Origin: Micromussa lordhowensis
Taxonomy: Eukaryota; Cnidaria; Anthozoa; Scleractinia; Lobophylliidae
Assembly: GCA_964020085.1 (NCBI GenBank)
Contig: OZ026602.1
Location: forward strand, 30,285,477 to 30,349,476
DNA: 64,000 bases
Direction of reading: 5' to 3'
The translations under genes and the position numbers were made by a program. Numbering within the stretch: position 1 is the stretch's first letter; each line of letters opens with the position of its first letter. Positions 44,301-53,881 of the stretch are shown here, in pieces. The notes under the pieces were generated by a model. It saw only the letters and a list, made by a program, of their open reading frames with translations, searched no databases and was not told where the DNA came from.

Positions 44301-47300
44301 GTCTCGGAGATAGGAGCATTCATGGAGCTGTTTAGAGTAATGATTTGGTTAATTTGACAAGTCTTTTTGTTGTGATGTACAACAATAAAGAAACTGGGAA
44401 TTTATGATGTACATGGCAAGATAACTAATTAGTAAGCCATAAAATGTTTGACTGAACAAACTACAGTGATCTGACGCGAATCCAGAATAATGTAGATACC
44501 ATCTTATTTCTAACAGGCAATTTGAATCGTTCTTTGATATAATCCACACTGTGATTGGTGTGACACGCGCGCGTGCACAACTCCCAGCCACTCACCGATC
44601 TCATAGCCCTTTCAACCCCCAAGAGGAAGTTTTGCTCAAAAATATTCAAGTTAAGAGAACTTTTCGCATTTTATACGAGTCGTAAGTTTACCCTTTTTAC
44701 ACAACAACACTACTTCACCGAAAATAGAAAGAAAGAGGAAGAAAAAACCTCTCTTGTTGCGGCTATTTCGTGTTTTCTGAATGTCATCAAATAAAACTAT
44801 AAACTGCTACTGCAGAGACGCAAAAACAGTTTAGAAATGAAAGCTTCTTTTTTGTTTAATATCCTAGAAACAATAGCCGACAACTTGTAAGATCTAATTG
44901 AATTTACCCCCTCAGTTGTGAAAAACTAGTGTCAAATTACCCTTTGTAACTAAAAATAAAAATATCTCGTTACATTTGCAAGCAACAAGAACAAAACAAT
45001 CCTTACCTACACTTACTATTGTAAACGTTAAAACTGTCTCAAATTTAAAGTCTCCTCTCCTCTAAAACATGTCCTAAGAACTAGAAGCGACGATTCGTGA
45101 CCTCTAATTGAATTTACTCTTTGTGAAAAACAAAAGTATCAAGTTATTTTTGTACCTAAAAATAAAAATATCTGGTTACATTTGCAAACTACTAACTAAC
45201 TCAAGACTCATCTAGTTCATAGCTAAAATCCTTAGCCTAACCCATAGAAAATAAAGAAGTAAGTCCAATATATGAATACTTCCTCCTCTTATATGGTCGT
45301 TCTGAACTGCATCGGGATCAAATCTTCTCACATACCATTTACCTTTACAACAGGAAATTTGATTGGTGTTTAATAGTAGATACAATATAATTGGTGTGAC
45401 ATACATACATCTCTCACTGAACCACCCGTCCACAACATACCCGACGCGCCGACTAAGAGATATTTTTTTACAAAAAAATAATAATTAATATGGCAATGTC
45501 CTGTAGACGACGATTGCACAGAGTTAAGCCGTAGTCATCATCACCATGAGGGGGCACCCGTTTGATGTAGACAAACCTTAGAGCTCTCACATTGTAGATA
45601 GTGAGTTACGTTCTCAGTGTCTTTGAAGAGGATTTAGATTCAAGTTTTGAACTGCTACTAGATTTATACTAAAACAATTAGATTATTCGCTCTCGATTGT
45701 ATTCGTGTGCGTTCATGTGCGTTCGTTTGGACTCGTGCGAGTCTGGTGTACGGAAAATGCATTGTTGATAGGTAACTGAAACTGCAAGCGTTACGTAATT
45801 AGCGTTAGTATTCATATTTTTAGGCCAAGTAAAAACACTTGCTGGTGGTGGACGAGAAGGATTCAAGGACGGTGTAGGAAAAGAAGCCAGGTTTAATTAT
45901 CCTGAAGGACTGTACTTTGACACGGATCATGACATCCTTTATGTTGTTGAGTTTGTGAGTATATTAACTGAAATTTTATTCAGTGGACATTTTCAACGTT
46001 TTTAAGTACTGTTTAAAACACGAGCAGCAGTGTTTTATCGGGTTTAAAAACACGAGGCGTAGCCGAGTGTTTTTAAACCCGATAAAACACGTGCTGCGAG
46101 TGTTTTGAACAGCTTCAAAAATAGCTTCAAAAATCCGCGATAACACCTACCTGCGAATTTTTCTATTGTTTCAAAAACCCGAGAAAACACGTGCATGCGA
46201 ATTCTTCTGCGGCTTCGAAAACCCGAGAAAACGCGTGCATTGAGAACAATTGATTGAGATCTTAATATAAAGATCACACGGAGATCTTTATATAAAGATT
46301 ACGTGTGATCTTTATATAAAGATCATGGTAGTCGTTCTCATTTTTACCAGGTATAAAGGTTCATGCACGTGATCAATTTGATGTCTCTGATAGGCTCATG
46401 TGCTTATGAATTATTAATGAGTTTTTGAATGTTACTTTGAGAGGCTCACAAGAGTGACAAGAAACTCGGTTTGAGTTCGAAAAACGAGGGCGACTAACGA
46501 TAGACCCCAACAAGCGAGGTTTTGTATTTCAAATTTAGCTCTGATTTCTTTGAAATGCTCCAAAACTTGTGTTACATCTAACCACCTGTGACCTAAAAAC
46601 AGTTCGTAAAGAGCTGATACAATAAATCCCGAGTTAACGCGTTGACCGACCTCTAAACCCTGCGCCATTTAAACATCTTGTTGAATTGAACCGCGTCATC
46701 ACAAGTATCTCATCTTGCTAACTTGAGAAAACATCGCGAAAGAATTTGGCGGGATGGTTACTGCAAAAATATTGCATTCAATGGTGGTGGCTTTCGAGCT
46801 GTACCAGAAGCTAAGAAACACATTGCTTTTAACTTCTTTTTAGGATAGTCATGCTGTAAGGATTGTTACTCCCACTGGTAAGTGTATGGACTTAACAGAG
46901 TTCCATCTCAGTTAACGATTCAAATCCTTTAGTTACACTCCAGCTGTTAGGGAGACCCCTGTTTGGAAAAAAACGCATATCTCTTTTCTGAATTTTCCAG
47001 AGTTTTTCCTACTGAGTTACATTACAAACTTTCCACTACCGTGATTACGGAAAAAGTTTCCATGGAAAGCTTGTGGTACTGGGTTGCTGAGTCTTAAGGT
47101 GGCTCGAAACAGTTTCTAGAACTTTGCAAGACTTAGAGTTTGATGGGTCATTATAACCACTATATATCGGTTGATATCAAAATCATGGTATCAAAAAACT
47201 GCCCAATCATTGGTGAACAAGTTGCTGTCAATTTTGATCATGAAAGAAATTTTTTCGAAAATTGAAGGTGGCTCTGAACCCCCTCCGTATAATTTTTTAA

Positions 47301-48575
47301 ACTTTGCAATAAGTTGCATCTTATCATGCTGATTACAATTCGATAATAAAAATGGTGGTCACCGAGTTCTTTTTCGAGTTATAAGCGCTTAAAGCTAAAA
47401 TTAAGGGTGATTTTAACAGGTCATATTGTCGCTATGGTAACCTATTGTCCCACAAAATTGACAGTAAGTAACTTGTTCACCAATGATTGGGCAGTTTTTT
47501 TGATACCATGATTTTGCTATCAACCGATATAGAGTGGTTTTAATGACCCATCAAGCTCTAAGTCTTGGAAAGTAGTGGAAACTGTTTCGAGCCACCCTAA
47601 CCAACTGAATAAGACAGAGAAGTTTTAAGAGAGTTATGACGCGTGATTATTGTTAATGGATAGGTGAAGTAAGAACGCTGGCTGGAGGTACAGAGGGCTA
47701 CAGGGATGGAGTCGGCAGGCAAGCCCAGTTTTTTCATCCAACTGGACTGACTTTTGATCATAAAAGAAAAATCGTTTATGTTACAGACCAGGTGAGTAGT
47801 CTCGACTGTTTTGAAAGATCTTACGCTTGGTTTCAGTGGTTTGACCAGTCAAGAAAGACCTATTTTCCTCTCGAATGTCTGAGAAAATGAGGCAATTTTA
47901 GGACAGACAAGTAAACCAATCAGGGGGCTCAACTGAATATAAAGGTTTACATCTGTGGTGTATCCTACAGTAATTGTCACACACTACACTAACCGAACCA
48001 TCTATGATCTTTCTATACATTCTACTTTTCTGCAGCAGAATTGTAGAACTAAACCTTTTAACAAATTTCCATATTTCAAAGTTTTCACTCATTACTGTAC
48101 TTCATTTTGTATTCCAGTACAACCACATGGTGCGGAGTATTACTGGTGTTGGGTCAACACTTGTGAATCCTAACAAATCAGGTATGAAACTTCAATTCAC
48201 TAGTTTAGGAAAGTATTTAGTTTTTATCCCAACCCGTACATGTTATGCGGTCTCAATGAATGAAGAGAGGTTTAACCAGTGAGGGAACGCGACTTAAAAG
48301 TTAAGAAGCAAAAAGGCGTATCAAGTCAGAGCGTCTTCTTTACTTGTGCAGGCTAAGTAAAGGTTTCATCTTGGTTGTCTCTTAATATCAGATTAGTTCG
48401 CAAGCTAACCCGTTTGGTTTTTGCCTTGTTTTCAGTTTTATCCCGGACTCTACAGAAGACAAGAAGCTCTCCATATTTATTCGCTTGTTTCGTGTTTTCT
48501 GTTGCCTTTTTCGTCGTGGTTGCTTTATGGTTTCGACGAAGTGCTCGATATTTACTGAGAACAAGACTTGTTTAG
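37660..48575 (+). CDS. Six-bladed NHL-repeat protein, secreted side with C-terminal anchor (complete)
   Basis: Fifteen exons: 37660-37729, 39612-39781, 40175-40232, 40405-40485, 41549-41595, 42031-42067, 42185-42315, 42690-42726, 42902-43029, 43646-43682, 45824-45954, 46844-46877, 47664-47791, 48118-48181, 48436-48575. They join in frame to 1293 nt (430 residues). MAFSTQLVTVIVLLHTRVLA is a signal peptide. Six NHL repeats follow, each with VxTLAGG...G..DGVG..AxF..PxG and LYVADx, then xNHxIRxI. Each repeat is a long exon (about 128-131 nt) plus a short one (34-64 nt); one long exon is split at 40485/41549. A membrane segment lies near 398-416 (YLFACFVFSVAFFVVVALW), followed by a basic tail. Predicted: a type I membrane protein with an extracellular six-bladed propeller. 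Ligand unknown. Confidence 0.93.
39285..39447. repeat. Inverted repeat around TTTGCCTCAGCCTTTGGC
   Basis: AACAATTATTGAACCCGG and ATATCGTGATTTGTCAGTG on the left return as CACTGTCAAATCACGATAT and AATTGTTTATT on the right, with a central AAATAATTGATC-type stem. A relative with similar ends and a GGCTTCGGCTGATAA centre lies at about 27058-27160. Intron 1 of the NHL gene. Confidence 0.6.
41290..41460. repeat. Inverted repeat, relative of 14235-14515
   Basis: GATAATTTGGTTTTATCAAC at 41346 and its inverted copy GTTGATAAAACCAAATTATC ending 41452 surround GTGAATTGGCCACCG and its partner. The upstream GGTGCTGCGTCGGTGGGGAG block is shared with 14440-14470 in reverse orientation. Intron 4 of the NHL gene. 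Confidence 0.6.
43342..43560 (+). repeat. tRNA-derived SINE, second copy
   Basis: GGGGAGCAGGGATGGCGCAG starts the copy at 43343, with B box GGGTTCGAATCC near 43407. The body (CTCGCCTTGCTCCAAG, TTCTTCGGTTTTCCTC) matches the copy at 5962, but the microsatellite tail is missing. It lies in intron 9 of the NHL gene. Confidence 0.75.
43785..44335 (-). mobile_element. LINE (non-LTR retrotransposon) 3' end
   Basis: The minus-strand frame from about 44330 to 44019 reads CSYLRDFIKKNS, then VPMFKAVNGMLPGCICDLF, TNKLVVPRKKSTNFGLKLYT, and FIGAKVWNSLPDELRSM up to a stop after KELHL. This is the typical C-terminal end of a CR1/L2-like reverse transcriptase protein. The 3' end carries AATAAAGTTACTTACTTTAC on the minus strand near 43790. 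It is 5'-truncated. Confidence 0.75.
44290..45480 (-). repeat. Repeat with an inverted copy at 48690-49870
   Basis: Blocks such as GGAGCATTCATGGAGCTGTT (44311), AACTAATTAGTAAGCCATAA (44423), CACATACCATTTACC (45329) and CGCGCCGACTAAGAGATATT (45445) return as reverse complements at about 49800, 49698, 48848 and 48714. The copy has diverged. It also includes the TCTAATTGAATTTAC-type units seen in tandem at 49020-49680. Confidence 0.6.
46003..46430 (+). repeat. About 427-bp repeat with three 18-bp palindromes, copy 2
   Basis: Reverse complement of 12829-13255 with only scattered differences, from AAGTACTGTTTAAAACACGA at the left to TTATTAATGAGTTTTTGAA at the right. Palindromes GATCTTTATATAAAGATC lie near 46280-46325; the first of the three reads ATCTTAATATAAAGATC, a one-base change. 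It lies in intron 11 of the NHL gene. Confidence 0.8.
47094..47600. repeat. MITE with about 130-bp terminal inverted repeats
   Basis: TTAAGGTGGCTCGAAACAG at 47094 and CTGTTTCGAGCCACCCTAA ending 47600 are inverted copies. The match goes on inward through TGATGGGTCATTATAACCAC and GGTATCAAAAAACTGCCC to ACTTGTTCACCAATGATTGG near 47470. It is non-coding, in intron 12 of the NHL gene. Confidence 0.75.
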
Positions 48576-49035
48576 GGATAACGCGATTGATGATATTTAT
48601 AATTTTTTTTCACTCTACTTCTCCAATTTAATGGAACGAGCTTCCTAAGCAGCTATGAAATTCACCAATTTGTAAAACGTTTTTTGTTGAGTTATTTTTT
48701 TGTAAAAAAAATATCTCTTAGTCGGCGCGTCGAGTATGTTATGGACGGGTCAATGGATCAGTGAGTCAGTGAGAGATGTATGTATGTCACACCAATCAGA
48801 TCGGATCTACTATAAACAGCCAATCAAATTTCTTGTTTTAAAAGTAAATGGTATATGAGAAGATTTGATCCCGATACAGTTCAGAACTGCCATATTTATT
48901 CTTCTATAAAAGAGGAGGAAGTATTCATATATTGGGTTTACTTCGGCATTTTCTGTGAGTTAGGCTTAGGATTTTAGTTATGGACGAGATGAGCCTTGAA
49001 GTATGAAACAGTGCGTGAGGTAGTTGTATGCAAAT

Positions 49036-49675
49036 GGCGAGATGTTTTTATTTTTAGTTACAAAGGTAACTTGATATTTTTGTTTTTCACAAATAAAAAT
49101 TCAATTAGACGTCACGCATCGTTGCTTCTAGTTCTTACGAAATGTTTTAGAGGAGACGAGACTATTTTGATTTGAGTTCGAACGTTTACAATAGGTACAG
49201 GTAACGGTTACTGTGTTCTTGTTGCGTGCAAATATAACGAGATATTTTTATTTTTTCGTTACAAAGGGTAATTTGACACTTGTTTTTCACAAGGGAGTAA
49301 ATTCAATTAGAGCTGGCAAATCATCACCACTTGTTCCCACGAGATGCTTGCTATTTTTAGTTACAAATGGTAACTTGATATTTTTGTTTTTCACAAGCAG
49401 TAAATTCAATTAGACGTCACGCATCGTTGCTTCTAGTTCTTACGAAATGTTTTAGAGGAGACGAGACTATTTTGATTTGAAAGAGTTCGAACGTTTATAA
49501 TAGGTACAGGAAACGATTGTTTTGTTGTTGTTGCATGGAAATATATTAAGGAGATATTTTATTTTTTAGTTACAAAGGGTAATTTGACACTTGTTTTTCA
49601 CAAGGGAGTAAATTCAATTAGAGCTGGCAAATCATCACCACTTGTTCCCAAGAGATGCTTGCTATTTTTAGTTTT
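49036..49675. repeat. Tandem duplication, period about 305-311 bp
   Basis: CGTCACGCATCGTTGCTTCT begins at 49110 and 49415; CAAGGGAGTAAATTCAATTA begins at 49290 and 49601. So a unit of about 305-311 bases occurs twice, inside the repeat that is inverted relative to 44.3-45.5 kb. Confidence 0.7.
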
Positions 49676-50258
49676 CAGTCAAAAATTTTATGGCATACTA
49701 ATTAGTTATCTTACCATGTATATCATAAATTCCCAGTTTATCTCTTGCTGTACATCGCAACCAAAACGTTTGCTAAAATTAACCAAATCATTACTGTAAA
49801 CAGCTCCATGAATGCTCCTATCTCCGAGACTTCATAAAAAATAACTCTTGCACGCCTTGCGTGCCTATGTTTATTTAACTTTGTATACTACGTCAACTAA
49901 TGGAGTTCTTAAATAACATTTATAGTTTTTTTTACAACTTTAATTTGGAAATTAATATGGAAATACATTGAACGCGTTATACTACCAACATGCGTTGGTA
50001 ATAGTTCAGTTGTCACAACCCCGCGGCAATTTGACTTGTTTAGAACACGAGCATTTTCTCCTATCAGCCAGTGTTGTTAAGCTAATTTAGCTAGCTGGAG
50101 GGCCTCAGAGTAATTCTCAGCCACTGGGAATATTATTTTAAGTCTCTTTTTTGGGCTGGAAACCCGGAATAGCCTGCAACACTGGTACTGCATGTTCGTA
50201 GACTGGTTTCACTGTAGTTAAAGACACCTTCAAGATGTTTGCTTGGTTAACACCCGGT

Positions 50259-50910
50259 CTACGCAATACTCTTACTTGGCCTGTAGCTCGTTACACGTTC
50301 TATTGCATTATCGCCTATTGTGACTGGTCTTGGCAAGACGTCGGAGTTATGCAGAAAGTTGATCAACATTTCTTTACACTTGATTGGATTTAGTTTCATA
50401 TTACGAGCTACTGCAAAGTTGTGTATATCGGATACAGCAGTGTTCAGAACACTTACAGAGTTCCTAGGGATAATCTCCAAAGCTGACGTGTCGTCACCGA
50501 ACTTGATCCTGACAGCTCCTGACGGTGATCGACTCCCAGTGTAATTCCTTGGACTACTCCTCCCTTCAGTGTTATCCAATCAGATAAAGCTCCATTGCTA
50601 ACGGCCTTTTGCCGATTTCTCAGGAATGCAGCTATGTAAGATAGTAGCGCAGGATGCACTCCTGATCCTCCAAGTTCTTCCATTAAGATGACGTGGTCGA
50701 TTAGGTCAAAGCCTTTAGAAAAATCTGCAAAGAAGATCCGGGCCCCGCCTCACCACTGTGGACTGCTTCGCATACAGCCTACAACATCTGTAGGGCTGCC
50801 CCTAGGGCATCTGTAGTTGAATGCGCCTTGCGGGCATATTGGCGCGGGTCTATTTTACCATCCGGCACATGTGATAGTAGCCTGGTGCCGGTGAAACCCT
50901 CCATGTCCTT
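50259..50910 (-). pseudogene. LINE reverse transcriptase remnant
   Basis: Several minus-strand frames together read as a reverse transcriptase palm region: DPRQYARKAHSTTDALG near 50850, then VHPALLSYIAAFLRNRQKAV and SDWITLKGGVVQG near 50570-50660, then KFGDDTSALEIIPRNSVSVL and NMKLNPIKCKEMLINFL down to 50259. At least two frameshifts separate the parts, and the YADD-like catalytic box reads GDDT. A dead copy, distinct from the LINE end at 44 kb. Confidence 0.75.
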
Positions 50911-51779
50911 AGCTTTTGTTCTTTTTCACATACGGCTTTGTATTTGTTGGTGATGATGCGTACAGATGGCTATCCTGTGATAGTGTTTGAATGTGTTATT
51001 TCTGATTGTGTGATACAATGAAAATTTGGAAGGAAAAACAACAATACTGTTTGCAACAGGCGTTTGGTGACTTGAAACGTTTTATAATCTAAGGGAGCAT
51101 ACTTTTAACTGACTCGTATATTAACATTTTAATACTAATAAAAGTCACTACTCTTTGGAAGCGTGGAATAATATTATATTATCACTAGCTTGTTCTTGTT
51201 ACCATCCCTAATCAAAATGAAGTGCCAGTTCACTTTGGCTCTTTTCCACATACGCTATAATTGGCCTTGGCAAGTTCTTTGGATTATTTTTAAATGTTTC
51301 TCACCGAATGTCCCCAAACTTTGATTAACCCAGTCATTATGTTCGCCCACTCCCCACAAACTCACTGAAATTGGTGAACTTGCTCGTATTAACACTCCTC
51401 TATGGTCAACTTGCTGATAGACACGGGCTCTCCTCGGTAACCGTGCTTATAGTGGTCGGCAATATTCGGAGAGCTTGTGATAGTAATGGGCTCTCTTCGG
51501 CGAACTTACTTTAAGAAGTCGGCCGTTTTCGGTGGTTTGCAACACAGTCCAATAATAGACTTAATATGGTCTATAACGTCGATCATTCAAGGGTCTCCTG
51601 GCTAACTCTGGATTATATTGAGAATTGTACCTGAAACAAAACGAAAACGCCAGTAAGAAATAAAAACAACAACAACTAAGTAATAGTAATTGGATCGAGT
51701 GAAGTACAATTTAAGGAGTAATCGCGCAACTAATTTCAAAATCAGACAAGTGCACGACTTGAGGGCAATTTGGGGGCTG

Positions 51780-52500
51780 GTGAGATTTAGGGGGGGGGGG
51801 GGACATGCCAAAAAATATGGCTCAAAAGGGGGGCCGGCTGAAAAATATGGTGTTTAAGGGGGGGGGGGCACTAAAGATATTACGTTATTGACGGCTTCCA
51901 CAGTTGTGCAAAAGTTCTTTCTAAAATAGTGTTTCTGAGGTTCTGGATATTAAAAAAATTCCCAGTGGGAGCATGCCCCAGAAGCCCTTCTTTGTTAGGT
52001 ACCCTATAGCAGGAACTAATCCACTACTAAACACTTGGTTGCTAAATATAGATCAACCTCCACAAATAACTTCCCCTTGATAAAACATGTTTCTGTCTAT
52101 TTTTACTTTAATATAGGTATTGTAATGACAGCATCTATAATAGTGCACAAGTTCTGCCAGAAAAAAATAGCATTCCTAGGGCTCTAAAAATTCAAACATT
52201 TCTGGGGGAGCATGCCCCCTACTATGCTAGGTATCCTGCCACAAGAACTAAACCCCTATTAAGAATTTGGTTCCTACATATAGCTGGACCTCCACAAGTG
52301 AATTCCCTTAAAAGAGCCATTGTCAGCTTTTTTCAAGCTTTGTCTATTTATTTGAATTTAAGTGTTGTGATGACAGCATCAATATTAGTGCAAAAGTCCT
52401 GCCAGGATGGCTAAGATAACGTTCTAGAAGTTTTGAAAATTCAATTTTTCCTGGGGAGCATGCCCCCTTACTTTGAACCCTGTAAATACACTCAACCCTT
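51780..52500. repeat. Three tandem copies of a 235-245 bp unit with GGGAGCATGCCCC
   Basis: AGTGCAAAAGT-type starts lie near 51904, 52140 and 52387, giving spacings of about 235 and 245 bases. Each unit carries the near-palindrome GGGAGCATGCCCC (51967, 52206, 52456) and, in the first two, a TAGGTA(C/T)CCT stretch. A G-run block at 51790-51870 precedes the array and a similar one follows at 52690. The copies are diverged. Confidence 0.65.
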
Positions 52501-53049
52501 CACTAACCACCGTTTCATAAAACAGTCAAGACAATGTCAGATCTGATCTACAGTGTAGGTGCTCTTTGTCAATTTTTTATGACTAAACAAGTGGTACAGT
52601 GTCAAAACTGCTTAAACTGGCTTGAAACTGGAAAATTGTTCTATGTTTTTCGGACTGCAACAATTTTACGTTTTTATTTTCATGGAGGGAGGGCGGGGGG
52701 GGGGGGCATCCCAAAAATTTAGGAGAATAAGGGGAGTCAGGTAAAAAATTTCTGATGAAGAGGGGTTCATTATGTATAACAGGGACTGTCTATCAAATCC
52801 AACCAGCCCCCACTACCCAATAAAAAATGACTCGTCCCTAACACAGTGCAGAAGTTTAAAAAACTGTAGGAAATACTAAGGAGGCCCTAGAGCGCAGGTA
52901 AATTTGACATGCAAATGGCATAGGTATCCAATTACAGGCATCCAGTTAAAAAAGTTGTAACTGGGTACCTGTAATTGGACATCCACATGATCTTGCATGG
53001 ATTACATGACAAATAGATACGTGGAGAACCCATGCTTGTCGATGGCTTG

Positions 53050-53640
53050 ACACGACTCGTACGACCCGTACAGGTCATGAAACAATGGTTTATGGGTCGT
53101 ACAGGTCGCGGAAATATCCTGTCGAACAGACAATGGTGACCTGCATATCATTAGTAAGACAGCACTTCAACCAGGACAGAACGACCCGTACAACCCGTAC
53201 GGGTCGTGAAACAATGGTTCACGAGTCGTACAATTGGTGAACTGCATAGATATTTACATATGTACATACCAATGATAATCAACTCTGACGAACTCGTACG
53301 ACCCGTGAATGGCTTGAGAAACAAAGTTGCACGGGTCGTACGAGTCGTGGACTTGTATATCCGCCTAAGTCCCTCGTGTATAAGTTCCCACAAACTGTAC
53401 GACTCGTAAACTATTGTTTCACGACTCGTACGAGTCGTACGGGTCGTACGAGTCCTGGACTTGTATATACGCCTAAGTCCTTCTAATGATATGCAGTTCG
53501 CACAAACTGTACGACTCGTAAACCATTGTAACACGACTCGGACGAGTTGTACGGGTCGTACGAGTCAAGGACTTGTATATACGCCTTAAGTAAATATACA
53601 CTCTAAGTCTCTCTAATGATATGCAATTTAAAAACTGAAC

Positions 53641-53673
<33 letters not shown>

Positions 53674-53700
53674 ATAGAATGGGTCGTGCAAAAAGGAAAA
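53050..53700. repeat. Tandem palindromic array, about 110-bp period, CGTACGAC core
   Basis: The landmark ACTTGTATATACGCC (one copy with a base change) starts at 53351, 53459 and 53571, giving a period of 108-112 bases. Each unit carries runs of CGACTCGTACGAGTCGTACG and TACGGGTCGTACGAGTC, which are self-complementary, and a GTAAACCATTGTTTCACGAC-like stretch. More degenerate units run down to about 53050. The array lies directly downstream of the last LENG1 exon I could find. Confidence 0.75.
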
Positions 53701-53714
53701 TGCTATAACACGGC

Positions 53715-53746
<32 letters not shown>

Positions 53747-53881
53747 GGAGAACCAATCGCAAACAAGAATTTTGTTATAGATATGATCAACAAGGGAAGA
53801 AGTGCAAATAAGTTGTACCTTTCCCAGCAGGATGTACACCAAAGTTTACTAAAAGGGAAATATGTTTCAATGAGTGAATAC

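Larger units (their letters stand above)
43701..45674. mobile_element. Second inverted-repeat-bounded element, recombinase gene absent
   Basis: TTTTAGTATAAATCTACTGG at 43701-43720 and CTACTAGATTTATACTAAAA at 45655-45674 are the same termini as at 29577 and 31453. The subterminal block GCTACGCTACTCACTATCTA (43751) and the AATTAGATTATTCGCTC flank (45676) also match. The interior has no recombinase; it holds a LINE 3' end and a repeat that recurs inverted at 48690-49870. It fills most of intron 10 of the NHL gene. Confidence 0.7.
48576..53050. other. Gene-poor region of repeats and dead LINE pieces
   Basis: Between the NHL stop codon and the LENG1 3' end I see only repeats: the inverted copy of the 44.3-45.5 kb repeat, a tandem duplication at 49.0-49.7 kb, LINE remnants at 50.26-50.91 kb and a three-copy tandem repeat at 51.9-52.5 kb. 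No exon is recognised at 51.0-51.8 kb. Confidence 0.55.

Noticed and set aside
51780..51870. G-run tracts as a possible G-quadruplex regulator
   Set aside because: The runs belong to the degenerate tandem repeat block and have no gene promoter beside them.
53151..53534. 127-codon frame with RTTRTTRTSRE repeats
   Set aside because: It is a translation of the palindromic CGTACGAC array and not a protein gene.
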